Assembly: GCA_042408955.1 (NCBI GenBank)
Contig: JBHOQQ010000129.1
Location: 1-44,763, forward strand
Length of the DNA: 44,763 nt
Direction of reading: 5' to 3'
Source of the DNA: CALGSZ01 sp042408955
Lineage (GTDB): Bacteria; Chloroflexota; Chloroflexia; Thermomicrobiales; UBA6265
The position numbers and the translations under genes are program-made. Below the pieces are notes generated by a model. That model did no database searches, had not been told where the DNA came from, and saw nothing but the letters and a program-made list of their open reading frames with translations. Positions 1 to 8,297 of the stretch are shown in pieces (positions within the stretch are counted from its first letter, which is position 1; every line of letters starts with the position of its first letter).

Positions 1-92
1 CTCTTGATCGCATCGAGCACGTCACGCAGGCTGTACGTTATACCCGGTTTGCCGCGTTCATGCATCTCCATTTTGGCATGCTCGCCCATCAT
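1..92 (-). CDS. Possible 5' end of a gene cut by the window edge
   Basis: A minus-strand frame starts with two ATG codons and runs open to the window edge, about 30 codons (MMGEHAKMEMHERGKPGITY, then an amphipathic stretch ending LRDVLDAIK). Codon choice looks like that of real genes here. No convincing Shine-Dalgarno sits at the right distance, and the frame is also open further upstream, so the start is uncertain. It would follow the secreted protein gene on the same strand by about 140 bases. Family unknown; it could be a chance frame. Confidence 0.3.
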   Translation of the reverse strand, partial: MMGEHAKMEMHERGKPGITYSLRDVLDAIK

Positions 93-229
93 ACTTGGGA
101 TGTCCGAAAAGTGCCTCTGGCTGCTGGCAAGATCGCCACGGAAGCCGGCACGAGCTTGCGGGACTGTGCTTCCGCGACAACGGTGAGCCTGCGCTCGGCT
201 GTTTCGTTTCTGCCTGGGAGCGCCAGGAT

Positions 230-883
230 CTATGAGTCCTGAGGTACATCTTCGAAGGCGTCGATGCGCCACTCATCGCCTTGCTGCACCAGGATGAAGC
301 GAGTTGGCCCGGCGGGCTCCCGGTCAAGCGGATCGTCTCCGACAACGATCACGGCGATCCGCCCGTCCGGCAGACGCTCAGGCTGACCGAAGGAGAGGAT
401 GACGATCCTGGCCTCAGGCGGCAAGGGGCGAGTCCGGGCGAATTGGTTATAGATCTCAGCGGTGATCGGCCCAGGCTGGCCCGTAATCGCTTCGACGAGT
501 TGCAGCACATATGCCCGGACATACCGGTCGCAGTAGAGGGCGAGGACGCGCCAAAAATCTCCGGCATTGCTGCAGGCAATCAACTCGCGGATGGCGGCGC
601 GCACGGCAGCTTCCGTCGCCGGGTCCACCGCTCCGGGCGTGGCCACGGGTGATGCCACTTCGACGGCCGCAACTGGTGTCGCTACCAGCGCTTGGAGATC
701 GTCCAGCGAACGCGGCGGAACGGCACACTCCTCGGGCGCGGGCACATCCGGCGCCGGCGTGGCTTCCTGGGCGTTTCCACGTGCAACCTGCCACGAGAGC
801 AACGCCAGCACGAGCAAGATGCTAAGCAAGCATGTCACTTCAGCCCGGCACCGCTGTGCCAGGTGTGTCCGCGGTGAATGCAT
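230..883 (-). CDS. Secreted protein with NTF2/SnoaL-like C-terminal region
   Basis: About 217 residues. An N-terminal signal peptide (hydrophobic LLSILLVLALLSW, then a likely AxA-type cleavage near GNAQ) is followed by a Thr/Pro/Ala-rich linker of roughly 65 residues typical of exported proteins. The C-terminal ~120 residues look like an NTF2/SnoaL-type cone fold: helical start (ATEAAVRAAIRELIACSNAG), a 'DFWRVLALYCDRYV' segment, and final strands ending in EWRIDAFEDV. The ATG at 883 is chosen because AGGGAG lies 5 bases upstream; a GTG at 889 is possible. It begins 9 bases after the MFS gene stops, so the two are probably co-transcribed. No catalytic function can be assigned. Confidence 0.75.
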   Translation of the reverse strand: MHSPRTHLAQRCRAEVTCLLSILLVLALLSWQVARGNAQEATPAPDVPAPEECAVPPRSLDDLQALVATPVAAVEVASPVATPGAVDPATEAAVRAAIRELIACSNAGDFWRVLALYCDRYVRAYVLQLVEAITGQPGPITAEIYNQFARTRPLPPEARIVILSFGQPERLPDGRIAVIVVGDDPLDREPAGPTRFILVQQGDEWRIDAFEDVPQDS

Positions 884-892
884 GGTCACTCC

Positions 893-2164
893 CTACGCGG
901 CAGCCCGCGCTGATACGAGCGGCTCTTCTGGCAAGAGCCGCCGGTCGATCCGGAGCGCCATTACACCACCGAGCACGGCCAGCATGCCAGAGCCGATGAA
1001 CGCCAGGGTATAGGTGCCAAGCGCATCCTGTGCCGCGCCCCCGATGTAGGCCATCAGCGCCGCGCCGATCTGATGGGCACAAAAGACCCAGCCGTAGATC
1101 GTCCCAACGTTGCGGCGGCCGAACAGATCAGCGCAGAGCGCGACTGTTGGCGGCACGGTTGCGATGTAATCCAGTCCAAAGACGATCGCAAACGCGGTCA
1201 GGCCACCGACGCCCAGATCCGTAATGAAGGGCAGCAGAAACAGGGAGATTCCCCGAAAGGTGTAATAGCAGGCGAGTAGCTTGCGTGGATCAACCCGGTC
1301 AGTGAGGTAGCCCGAGACGAGCGTCCCGGCAAAGTTCATCGCCCCCATCACCGCCAGCACGCTCGCCGCGGTGACCTCGGCGTAGCCATGGTCAACCGCG
1401 TGCGGGATGAAGTGAGTGCCGACGATGCCAACCGACGTCGCGCCGCAGACAAAAAAGCTCCCGGCCAGCAGCCAAAACTCCGGTACGCGGATCGCTCGCT
1501 GGAGCGTGGCGAGTGGACTGCCTGGCCGTGTGGCTGACGTGGCCATGCCCGGCGCCGTTCCATAGGGTTGCAGTCCGATATCGGAGGGGAGATCGCGCAT
1601 CAGGAGCAGCACCGGGATGATGAGCACGGCCAGGACGGCAGCCGAGATGACGGAGGCTTCGCGCCAGCCCATGGTGACGACCATCCAGCTCAAGATAGGC
1701 AGAAAAACGAGCTGCCCAGCGGAGGTTCCCGCACCGAGCATGCCCTGGACCAGACCGCGCCGGGCGACAAACCACCGATTGGCGACCGTCGCCCCAAGAA
1801 TCGCCGCCATCCCTGTGCCGATGCCGGTCAACACGCCCCAGAGCGCAACCATCTGCCAGAGCTGTTGCATCGCCGCCGAGGCGCCAACACTGCCGCCGAT
1901 AAGGACCAGACAGGCCAGCAGGACGCGCCGTGGACCGAAGCGGTCCATGAGCGCGCCACCGAGCGGGGCAGCCACGGCTGTACACAGTAGCCCAATGGAG
2001 ATTGCGAAGGAAATTTCCGAGCGGCTCCAGCCGAGGTCGCGCTCCAACGGCTTGATCAGCACTCCTGGCGCCGAGCGAATGCCGAAGATGAGTAACGAGG
2101 CGAGCACCGTGATAGCGACGACGATCCAGCCGTAATAAATGCGCGCCGTAATTGCAGACTGCAC
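893..2164 (-). CDS. MFS transporter, monocarboxylate/oxalate-formate antiporter type
   Basis: 423 residues with about 12 predicted membrane segments in two six-helix halves separated by a hydrophilic loop near residues 195-215. The first half carries the MFS motif between helices 2 and 3 (GGALMDRFGPRR) and a run of glycines (GVLTGIGTGMAAILGATVANRWF) typical of the MCT/OxlT branch, whose members exchange or import organic anions across the cytoplasmic membrane. GTG start at 2164 with AAAGGAG seven bases upstream. It lies downstream of the sugar ABC operon on the same strand and is followed closely by a secreted protein gene. The substrate cannot be read from the sequence; a carboxylate is the best guess. 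Confidence 0.88.
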   Translation of the reverse strand: MQSAITARIYYGWIVVAITVLASLLIFGIRSAPGVLIKPLERDLGWSRSEISFAISIGLLCTAVAAPLGGALMDRFGPRRVLLACLVLIGGSVGASAAMQQLWQMVALWGVLTGIGTGMAAILGATVANRWFVARRGLVQGMLGAGTSAGQLVFLPILSWMVVTMGWREASVISAAVLAVLIIPVLLLMRDLPSDIGLQPYGTAPGMATSATRPGSPLATLQRAIRVPEFWLLAGSFFVCGATSVGIVGTHFIPHAVDHGYAEVTAASVLAVMGAMNFAGTLVSGYLTDRVDPRKLLACYYTFRGISLFLLPFITDLGVGGLTAFAIVFGLDYIATVPPTVALCADLFGRRNVGTIYGWVFCAHQIGAALMAYIGGAAQDALGTYTLAFIGSGMLAVLGGVMALRIDRRLLPEEPLVSARAAA

Positions 2165-2189
2165 AGGGTAACTCCTTTGAGCAGGCCAA

Positions 2190-2211
2190 ACGCGCCGCTC
2201 GCGCGGCGCGT
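2190..2211 (-). promoter_or_regulatory. GC hairpin in the MFS 5' untranslated region
   Basis: Perfect 9-bp inverted repeat ACGCGCCGC / GCGGCGCGT with a 4-base loop, ending about 26 bases before the GTG start of the MFS gene. No T-run follows, so it is not a standard terminator of the upstream ABC operon. The rest of the 308-base gap (2165-2472) shows no gene. Confidence 0.5.
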
Positions 2212-2472
2212 CCTATGCACATATAACCGCCCACGAGCGCCCGCGTGAGATCGTGTGCGCGCGGCCAATGAGAGCGGATGATGCACGGGAATGAGTGTTG
2301 CTCACCTGCGATCGACAATTCGCTCCGACAACGCGCCGGCTTCCGCCGCCTTATGGGATTGCGTTAGTCTTGAGGCTCGCACGGAAGGCAGCAGCGTGAA
2401 TGGGAGAGACTCCCCAGCTTCGCCTTGGCATAACCGCGGCAAGGCGCTGACACGTGTCTTACATGCCACCGG

Positions 2473-3348
2473 CTAGTGTTTGACCGCGCCGAGGGTCAGT
2501 CCCCGGATGATGTATCGCCCGGTGAGGAGCGCAACGATCAGCGGTGGAACCATTACTACCAGGCCCTGCGCCGCGATATCCCAGTACCGGACGCCGGTGG
2601 TTGTGACGCCGCCAGCAATCTGGACGGGGAGCGTCTTTGCCTTGTCGAACGAAAGGGTGAAGGCAAAGAGGAACTCATTCCAGGCAAAGACGAACGCGAA
2701 GAGGAACGCGACCACGAGGCCCGGCAGCGTCAGCGGGAGGGCAATCCGGAAAAAGGCACCGAGCCGGGTACTGCCATCGACCATCGCTGCTTCTTCTAAC
2801 TCGACCGGCAGATCGCGGAAATAATCACGCAAGAGCCAGACGACGAGCGGGAGGTTCATCCCAGTGTAGACGAGAATCAGCGACCCAATAGTGTCCAGGA
2901 TCTCGAGCTTGTTGAAGAGGATGAAATAGGGGACAACCAGGGCAATCGGAGGAAACATCCGCTGGGAGATGATCCAGAAGGCGATATCCTTGTTCTTCCA
3001 GCGATAGAAGCGGAAGCGCGAGAGAGCATAGGCGGCCGACGTTCCAAGAAGGATCGCGAGCACTCCCGAGCTCAGCGCTGCGATCAAGCTGTTCCGTGCC
3101 AAGCGGCCAACGTCGCCCATTCCCTGGACTTCGAATCCTTCGCCACTGCCGAAGATATCTCGGTATGGCTGTATGGTCGGCTCGAAATCGAGTCCGGGGA
3201 TAAACGTCGGCTTGCCAGCGGTGGTGTCGGCCGGTGACTTCAGCGAGGTCACCGCCGTCCAATAGAGAGGAAACACCGTGAAGAGTGCCCAAACAATGAG
3301 CAGGGCGAAGAAGACGACGCGCAGGCTCCGGCTTCGGAGAAGCTCCAC
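2473..3348 (-). CDS. Sugar ABC transporter permease, MalG type
   Basis: 291 residues, six predicted membrane helices. Inner-membrane subunit of a carbohydrate uptake 1 (CUT1) ABC importer. The cytoplasmic EAA loop is clear (LPVELEEAAMVDGSTRLGAF, then ALPLTLPGLV), which contacts the ATPase. The N-terminus has the usual 'FPLYWTAVTSLK' MalG signature. GTG start one base after the stop of the preceding permease, with AGGAGG six bases upstream, so translation is tightly linked. It is the last gene of the binding protein-permease-permease set; no ATPase gene accompanies it, so a shared MsmK/MalK-type ATPase encoded elsewhere is expected. Confidence 0.93.
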   Translation of the reverse strand: MELLRSRSLRVVFFALLIVWALFTVFPLYWTAVTSLKSPADTTAGKPTFIPGLDFEPTIQPYRDIFGSGEGFEVQGMGDVGRLARNSLIAALSSGVLAILLGTSAAYALSRFRFYRWKNKDIAFWIISQRMFPPIALVVPYFILFNKLEILDTIGSLILVYTGMNLPLVVWLLRDYFRDLPVELEEAAMVDGSTRLGAFFRIALPLTLPGLVVAFLFAFVFAWNEFLFAFTLSFDKAKTLPVQIAGGVTTTGVRYWDIAAQGLVVMVPPLIVALLTGRYIIRGLTLGAVKH

Positions 3349-3349
3349 C

Positions 3350-4267
3350 TTACGCCTCCTGTTCTTGCCGCTGCACGACGCGCAGGAAGACGAAGAAGAC
3401 GATCGTCATGATGATGACCAAAGCCCAGGCGCTCGCAGCGGTATAGCCGAGATCAAAGTTTCGATATCCGCGGACATAGGCATGAAAGGTCAGGAGCTCT
3501 GTCGCCGTGCCGGGCCCGCCACCGGTCAGAATGTAGACCGTATCGACGACCTTGAACGCGTCGATGGAGCGCAGCGCGATAAGCGCGACCATGTATGGCG
3601 CCAGAAGCGGGAAGGTGATGTCACGGAGGAGCGAGCCAAGCGACGCCCCATCGACGACTGCGGCTTCATATAAATCCGCCGGGAGTGACTCCAATGCGGC
3701 AAGAACGCCGAGGGCAACGAAGGGTGTCCACTGCCAGATGTCAACAATAATGAGCGCGGCCATAGCGGAGTGCTGGCCCGCCAGCCAGCGTACCTTCTCG
3801 ATACCCAGGGCATCCAAGAAGTAGTTGACTGGTCCGCGCTGATACTCGAAGAGCATCCGCCAGGTATACGAGACCGCGATCGGTGGCAGCAGCATCGGCA
3901 GCGTGAACAAGAGCCGGAACCAATTCTTACCACGGATCGCGGACTGTAGCGCCAGCGCGATCACGGTGCCGAGGGCAAGCTCCACAGCCGCCACAATGGC
4001 GACGTACTCTATTGTTAGCTTGAAGGCGTTCCAGAAGCGGTCCTGGTGGATCAAGCGGTCAATGTTATGCAAGCCAACCCACGAAAGATCTCCCCGCTGC
4101 CACCGGCCAAAAAGCATGAAGAGGGAGAAGAGGAGTGGGAAGATGCCGAGCAGCAAGAGATAGGCCACCGCCGGGACAAGGAACACGAACTTTATATGCC
4201 GGTCCAGGTGGCGGCCCCTCGCAACGACGGGAGTGCGCGCGGTCTGGGCGATAACAGAGTTGGCCAA
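3350..4267 (-). CDS. Sugar ABC transporter permease, MalF type
   Basis: 305 residues, six predicted membrane helices after a short cytoplasmic start. CUT1-family partner of the adjacent MalG-type permease. The EAA loop is LPADLYEAAVVDGASLGSLL followed by DITFPLLAPYMV. The start is read as TTG at 4267, behind GAGGGG five to six bases upstream; no in-frame ATG gives a full first helix. It lies 139 bases after the binding-protein gene, and that gap contains a perfect 10-bp hairpin that could set different expression levels of the two genes. Confidence 0.92.
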   Translation of the reverse strand: MANSVIAQTARTPVVARGRHLDRHIKFVFLVPAVAYLLLLGIFPLLFSLFMLFGRWQRGDLSWVGLHNIDRLIHQDRFWNAFKLTIEYVAIVAAVELALGTVIALALQSAIRGKNWFRLLFTLPMLLPPIAVSYTWRMLFEYQRGPVNYFLDALGIEKVRWLAGQHSAMAALIIVDIWQWTPFVALGVLAALESLPADLYEAAVVDGASLGSLLRDITFPLLAPYMVALIALRSIDAFKVVDTVYILTGGGPGTATELLTFHAYVRGYRNFDLGYTAASAWALVIIMTIVFFVFLRVVQRQEQEA

Positions 4268-4286
4268 TTCTGCCCCTCAACCGTGC

Positions 4287-4310
4287 CCCCTCTCCCGCAT
4301 GGGAGAGGGG
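4287..4310 (-). promoter_or_regulatory. 10-bp perfect hairpin between binding-protein and permease genes
   Basis: Arms CCCCTCTCCC (4287-4296) and GGGAGAGGGG (4301-4310) with loop GCAT. It lies in the transcript after the binding-protein stop and before the first permease. Hairpins at this position in ABC operons (for example after malE) stabilise the upstream message or partly stop transcription. No T-run follows. The same GC-rich text is common as an interspersed element in other bacteria, but only one copy is seen here. Confidence 0.6.
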
Positions 4311-4406
4311 TGGTGCTACGTGCGTGTTGGCCTCAGCGCAACGACAGCATCATGATCCTGCCCGTGCGGTTCTCTCGATGTGAGACGCCGCACGGGCATC
4401 ACCTGC

Positions 4407-5984
4407 CTACGCCATACCAAGGTGAGCGCGGTACGCGGCGATTTGGCTCTCGCGGCCGAGATCTTCCGTAATATTGTTGAACTCGGCGGCGCATTCGTCC
4501 ATCGCTTCCTGCGGGCTCAGCTCACCGGCAACAGCCTTGAGAACATCAAGCTCAAGTTGCTCCTGATAGCGAGACGCGCCCGGAATGCGCGGGTCAAAGA
4601 CCGCATTCGGGTGGTTCGTCACGGCTAGGATCGTCTCAACATAGAGCTTGGCTTCGCTTTCTGTCCACCCGGCCGCTACCCAAGGCGCCAAGTTCGTGCT
4701 GTGGGAGATCCGCCATGGCTGATAGCCGGAGTTCGGGGAAGCGACGTCAATCGCGCTGATCGGCGGGCTAGCATGGAACTTGATCCAGGCCCAGGCCGCC
4801 TCGGGATTCTTCGACTGCGAGGTAATGTAGTAGGACCAGCCATTGAAGGCATGGGTTGGCACGCGGTGGATCTCACCGGCCGGCATCTCGACCCAGCTCT
4901 TCGTCTGCCAGTCATAGTAGCGAGTGACGCCGGGCACCATCGAGAATCCCAGCTTGTCCTTCACCACCGAGTCAGGAGCCACCGAGGCCGGACCGGTGTC
5001 GCCCCAGTCGAACGACATGAGCGCGTGGCCATGGGTGATCTCGGTGATGACATCACCGCGGATCGTGTCGAGGCCAGGCTTCATCGCATCCTTGATGATC
5101 TGGACGTACTCAGTCAACCCTTGGACGAACCCTTCGGTATTGACGAGCGGATTCATGTCCGGATCGAAGAGATAGATACCCTGGGCTGGAGCCTTGTCGC
5201 GTGGCACGACCGTGTAGGCAGCCGTCCACGGATAGGCGTACCAGAATGCCTGGGCGCCGCGCGTGACGCTGGTAATGAAGCCGTACTTGTCTCCCGCCAC
5301 GCTCGGGTCCCAATCCTTGCCCGTGAAGAATTTGGCAACCTCATAGAATTCGGTGAGCGTCTGCGGGGGATTCGGCAGATCCTTGCCGGTCTCCGCCTTG
5401 TACTGCTCTTGCCACTTCGGATCGCTCAGCACGTCCTTTCGGTAGAACATGCTGTGGTTATCGTTGTCGATGATAAACGCGTAGATCTTGCCGCCCCAGG
5501 AGTCCTTCAGCTTGATGCCGTCCGGGATATCGTCCCAGGCAAGATTTTCGTCCGCTTGGTCCTTGGCGATAAAGTCGTCGAAGGGGATCACGTAGTCGAG
5601 ATTGACGAAGTCAGCAACCCAGGTGTTCGACAGCAAGAGAATGTCGAAATCGCCACTGCCGGTCTGTGCAACCTGCTGTGCCTTCGGGTAGAGATCGGCA
5701 AAAGGCGCGGTAATGACCTCAATCTTCGCCCCGGTCAGTTGCTCGAACTGCGGCGCATGCGCCTTGACCGGCCCCTCAATGAAGGGATTCCCAGCGAAGG
5801 TAAAGATGCGGAGCGTAACGCCATCGAGCCGTGGCAACGGGGCAACTTGTGGCTCTTGCGCCCCAGCGAGGCGGATCCCCGCCCGCCATGAGGCTGTTGC
5901 CATGACGGCGCCGATGCCGCCCTTGAGAACGGTACGCCGGGTCAACCTCAACGGTGGCTGATACCATCGCTCGCGCGTGCTCAT
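4407..5984 (-). CDS. Twin-arginine-exported sugar-type ABC solute-binding protein
   Basis: 525 residues. A Tat signal lies near the N-terminus (RLTRRTVLKGGIGAVMATA), so the protein is probably exported folded. The mature part matches the COG1653-type extracellular binding proteins: a first lobe starting VTLRIFTFAGNPFIEGPVKA, the 'FDILLLSNTWVADFV' region, and a C-terminal helical tail with AAGELSPQEAMDECAAEF, the usual end of the family. The ATG at 5984 is chosen over an upstream start at 6053 because AAAGGAGG sits just before it and the Tat motif is then at the normal distance. It is the first gene of the sugar ABC operon and has its own likely promoter. The ligand is unknown; neighbours suggest a sugar acid or amino-sugar acid. 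Confidence 0.92.
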   Translation of the reverse strand: MSTRERWYQPPLRLTRRTVLKGGIGAVMATASWRAGIRLAGAQEPQVAPLPRLDGVTLRIFTFAGNPFIEGPVKAHAPQFEQLTGAKIEVITAPFADLYPKAQQVAQTGSGDFDILLLSNTWVADFVNLDYVIPFDDFIAKDQADENLAWDDIPDGIKLKDSWGGKIYAFIIDNDNHSMFYRKDVLSDPKWQEQYKAETGKDLPNPPQTLTEFYEVAKFFTGKDWDPSVAGDKYGFITSVTRGAQAFWYAYPWTAAYTVVPRDKAPAQGIYLFDPDMNPLVNTEGFVQGLTEYVQIIKDAMKPGLDTIRGDVITEITHGHALMSFDWGDTGPASVAPDSVVKDKLGFSMVPGVTRYYDWQTKSWVEMPAGEIHRVPTHAFNGWSYYITSQSKNPEAAWAWIKFHASPPISAIDVASPNSGYQPWRISHSTNLAPWVAAGWTESEAKLYVETILAVTNHPNAVFDPRIPGASRYQEQLELDVLKAVAGELSPQEAMDECAAEFNNITEDLGRESQIAAYRAHLGMA

Positions 5985-6076
5985 CGCTCTCTGCCTCCTT
6001 TGGCGAGATCCACGATCCCCCTCTCTGGGCGGACCACACGTCAGGACAACCAACTCGGTTGTGCGTTCGCAGGTGA

Positions 6077-6105
6077 ATCATGCATTTACTGGCGAACGAT
6101 GTCAA
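6077..6105 (-). promoter_or_regulatory. Likely sigma-70-type promoter of the ABC operon
   Basis: On the minus strand TTGACA (6105-6100) is followed after 17 bases by CATGAT (6082-6077), four of six matches to the -10 consensus. It lies between the aldolase stop and the binding-protein start, giving a leader of about 85 bases. A TTCGC/GCGAA inverted repeat spans the spacer and could be an operator. Confidence 0.5.
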
Positions 6106-6124
6106 GGGCAGCCAGACCGCTCGA

Positions 6125-6958
6125 TCAGCCGCGCCTCGTCGCTGTCAGACCCCGCTCCTCGCACCACGCCAGGTAATCGGCCTCGATGTGCTCCGCCCAG
6201 ACCGGGACGTCGATCTGGCCCGAGGTATAGACCCCTTCGGCTAGGCGCTGCTTGCCGAAGACATCCCGCTGGCGAATGTCCTCGGAATAGGTGACGACCT
6301 CCTCCGCTAGGTGCGGCGGGATGAAGGTGACGCCGCTCGGCGTGCCCAGCACTACATCACCCGGGAGCACTGTTGCCCGGCCGATTCGAATCGGGATATT
6401 GACGCCAATCAGCGTCACCTCGGCAATTGCGCTCGGGTCTACACCGCGGCAAAAGACAGCAAAATCCGCGAGCTGCATGACCCGCTGAAAATCCCGGATG
6501 CCGCCGTCAATGACGATTCCAGTTCCCGTTCGGGCACGAGCCGCCGTCGAGAGGTTATCCCCAACGAAGGTGCCATCGCGGATCTTGCCGAAGAGATCAA
6601 CGACCAGCACATCGTTTTTCGTCAGAGCATCGATCACCCAGGTGTTCTGGCCGCCGCTGCGTCCCTCGGCCGCCCCGATCTGCTGGACCACCTCGTGCAA
6701 ATCGGGACGCTGCGGCACCATCTGGCAGGTGACCGCCCGTCCGACGAGAATCAACTCCGGGTGCAGATTGAGCCAGTTCCCCTCAAACTGGTATTTGTAC
6801 CCGTGCGTCTTCTCCAGCACGCCCCATGCTTCGTCGCTCGTGACGCGCTTCATCCGCTCAAGAATGCCGTCAGGCACGCATGGGCGGCCATCCGGCATCC
6901 GCTCGCCGTGCCAGGCGGACGTCAACGTTGCGACCCGGTCGGGACTATTGAAGATCAT
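6125..6958 (-). CDS. RraA/4-hydroxy-4-methyl-2-oxoglutarate aldolase family protein
   Basis: 277 residues, longer than the ~160-210 usual for RraA because of N- and C-terminal extensions. The family core is visible: GDN at 133-135 and DGGIRD at 151-156, which in class II pyruvate aldolases bind the metal and the keto acid. VLPGDVVLGTPSGVTFIPP is the typical strand-turn after the core. Known members cleave HMG or oxaloacetate, or bind RNase E; in catabolic operons the aldolase role is more likely. The ATG start follows AAGGAGG. It lies 49 bases after a SelA/DgaE-like PLP enzyme gene and upstream of a sugar ABC importer, so I infer that it acts on a keto acid made in that pathway. Confidence 0.88.
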   Translation of the reverse strand: MIFNSPDRVATLTSAWHGERMPDGRPCVPDGILERMKRVTSDEAWGVLEKTHGYKYQFEGNWLNLHPELILVGRAVTCQMVPQRPDLHEVVQQIGAAEGRSGGQNTWVIDALTKNDVLVVDLFGKIRDGTFVGDNLSTAARARTGTGIVIDGGIRDFQRVMQLADFAVFCRGVDPSAIAEVTLIGVNIPIRIGRATVLPGDVVLGTPSGVTFIPPHLAEEVVTYSEDIRQRDVFGKQRLAEGVYTSGQIDVPVWAEHIEADYLAWCEERGLTATRRG

Positions 6959-7007
6959 AGCACCTCCTTCTCTGTGCTCCTCTCACCGCTATCACCACGA
7001 AGAGCGA

Positions 7008-8174
7008 TCACGCGCTGGCAGGCTGAGCCACCGGCTCTTCCCGGCGCGCCACGGGAGTCTCGGGCGTGGTCGTGAGCAGCGCCCGCAAGGCTGCCAAAAC
7101 GGTCGAGTCCTGCCCCGGCTCCAGCGTTTGCGGGTTAAGCGCGATCGCCTCCGGATCATCGCGCAGTGTACCGACCGCGATCCGTGGCGTCCTCTCCCAC
7201 AGCGCCGCCACAAGTGCCTCTCGTGTCCAAGGGCAAGGTGGGCGCAGCCGGACGATCGCGCGGGAATGCGGCTGCCCCGCTTCGCTGGGAAACCCGCGCT
7301 CGGCGATTACACCAGGAATGCCGGCGAGCCCGGTGATCCAGCCCGCGACGATCCGCTCATACTGATCCAGCAGTCCTGGCTCATCCTGGGCAAGAGACCA
7401 TTCCACCGCGGCCAGGAGTCCGACAAGCTCCTCCTTGCCAACCTTCATCGGGCGACCAATACTGTGGTTGGGATTGCCATTTGCCCGGCACCCTTCGATC
7501 AGATCGCGCCGCCCCAGCACCAACCCGCTCGATTGCGGACCGCGCAGCCCCTTCCCCCCACTGAAGATCGCCAGATCGGCGCCGAGATCACGCGTGAAGT
7601 GCCAGAGATTTGCGATCGGGGGGATCTGGGCAGCCGCATCGACGATCACGGGGAGCCCGCGTGCATGCGCCTCTGGTACGACGACCTCGAGCGGCAGCGC
7701 GCCATCCGCGAAGTGAGCGCCTGCGAACCAGAGCACGCAGGCTGTGCGCGGCGAGATCGCCTGGCGCAGGTCCTCCACCGTGCCACCGATCTCTACCAGA
7801 CGGGCACCTGTCTGCCGCGCCGCGTAGTCGTAGCCATTACGCTGGCGGCGGTGGACAATGACCTCGGTGCTGTCAATTCCCTCCAAGTAGGGAAACGCGG
7901 CGATCCGCCCCGGATCTGTCCCGGCGATGCAGGCGGCAACGGCAAGCGTGATCCCGGCGGCCGCGCCCGAGGAGACGTATGCTGCCTCATTGTGTGTGAG
8001 AGCAGCGATGCGCTCGCCAACCCGGCGTTGCAACTCGTCGAGATCGACAAAGGCGCTGGCGGCCTCGTTCATCGCCTTTAGCACCGGTGGAGGCATCAGC
8101 GAGCCACCGAGGCGCGTCAGGGTCGCCGCGGCGTTGATGACCGCGCGCACACCAAGCTGGTCATAGATCGTCAC
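7008..8174 (-). CDS. SelA/DgaE-like PLP-dependent enzyme
   Basis: 388 residues. A fold-type I PLP enzyme of the SelA-like group (selenocysteine synthase relatives, including D-glucosaminate-6-phosphate ammonia-lyase DgaE). Visible marks are 'GVRAVINAAATLTRLGGS' at the N-terminus, the cofactor-loop AAYVSSGAAAGITLAVAA (65-82), the PLP aspartate in LPVIVDAAAQIPP (D179) and the Schiff-base lysine K208 in FSGGKGLRGPQSSG. True SelA is unlikely: no selC or selB is present and the neighbours are catabolic. The GTG at 8174 is chosen because GGGAG is nine bases upstream and the alignment to the family then begins at once. It is followed by the aldolase gene. Probable role: eliminating ammonia or water from an amino-sugar acid or sugar acid. 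Confidence 0.87.
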   Translation of the reverse strand: MTIYDQLGVRAVINAAATLTRLGGSLMPPPVLKAMNEAASAFVDLDELQRRVGERIAALTHNEAAYVSSGAAAGITLAVAACIAGTDPGRIAAFPYLEGIDSTEVIVHRRQRNGYDYAARQTGARLVEIGGTVEDLRQAISPRTACVLWFAGAHFADGALPLEVVVPEAHARGLPVIVDAAAQIPPIANLWHFTRDLGADLAIFSGGKGLRGPQSSGLVLGRRDLIEGCRANGNPNHSIGRPMKVGKEELVGLLAAVEWSLAQDEPGLLDQYERIVAGWITGLAGIPGVIAERGFPSEAGQPHSRAIVRLRPPCPWTREALVAALWERTPRIAVGTLRDDPEAIALNPQTLEPGQDSTVLAALRALLTTTPETPVARREEPVAQPASA

Positions 8175-8297
8175 AGTGCTTCGCTCCCTTGAGCGTGGCA
8201 CATCCCGCCGGCCAAGTGCCGGCCGGACGTGCCAGGAACGGGCAAGCAAGACCGGGTGACTCCCCGAATCCTACCAGGAATCGCGAGCGCGAGGACA

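Noticed and set aside
2190..2211. Hairpin as terminator of the sugar ABC operon
   Set aside because: No T-run follows and it lies about 260 bases past the permease stop, close to the MFS start.
4701..5891. 396-residue plus-strand frame opposite the binding-protein gene
   Set aside because: Shadow of a clearly recognised Tat-exported binding protein on the minus strand; no SD or domain.
6498..8081. 527-residue plus-strand frame opposite the aldolase and PLP enzyme genes
   Set aside because: It spans two well-supported minus-strand genes and has no recognisable fold.
7008..8174. Identity as true selenocysteine synthase (SelA)
   Set aside because: No selC, selB or selD nearby, catabolic neighbours, and the lysine context FSGGKGLRGP fits the SelA-like lyase group better.
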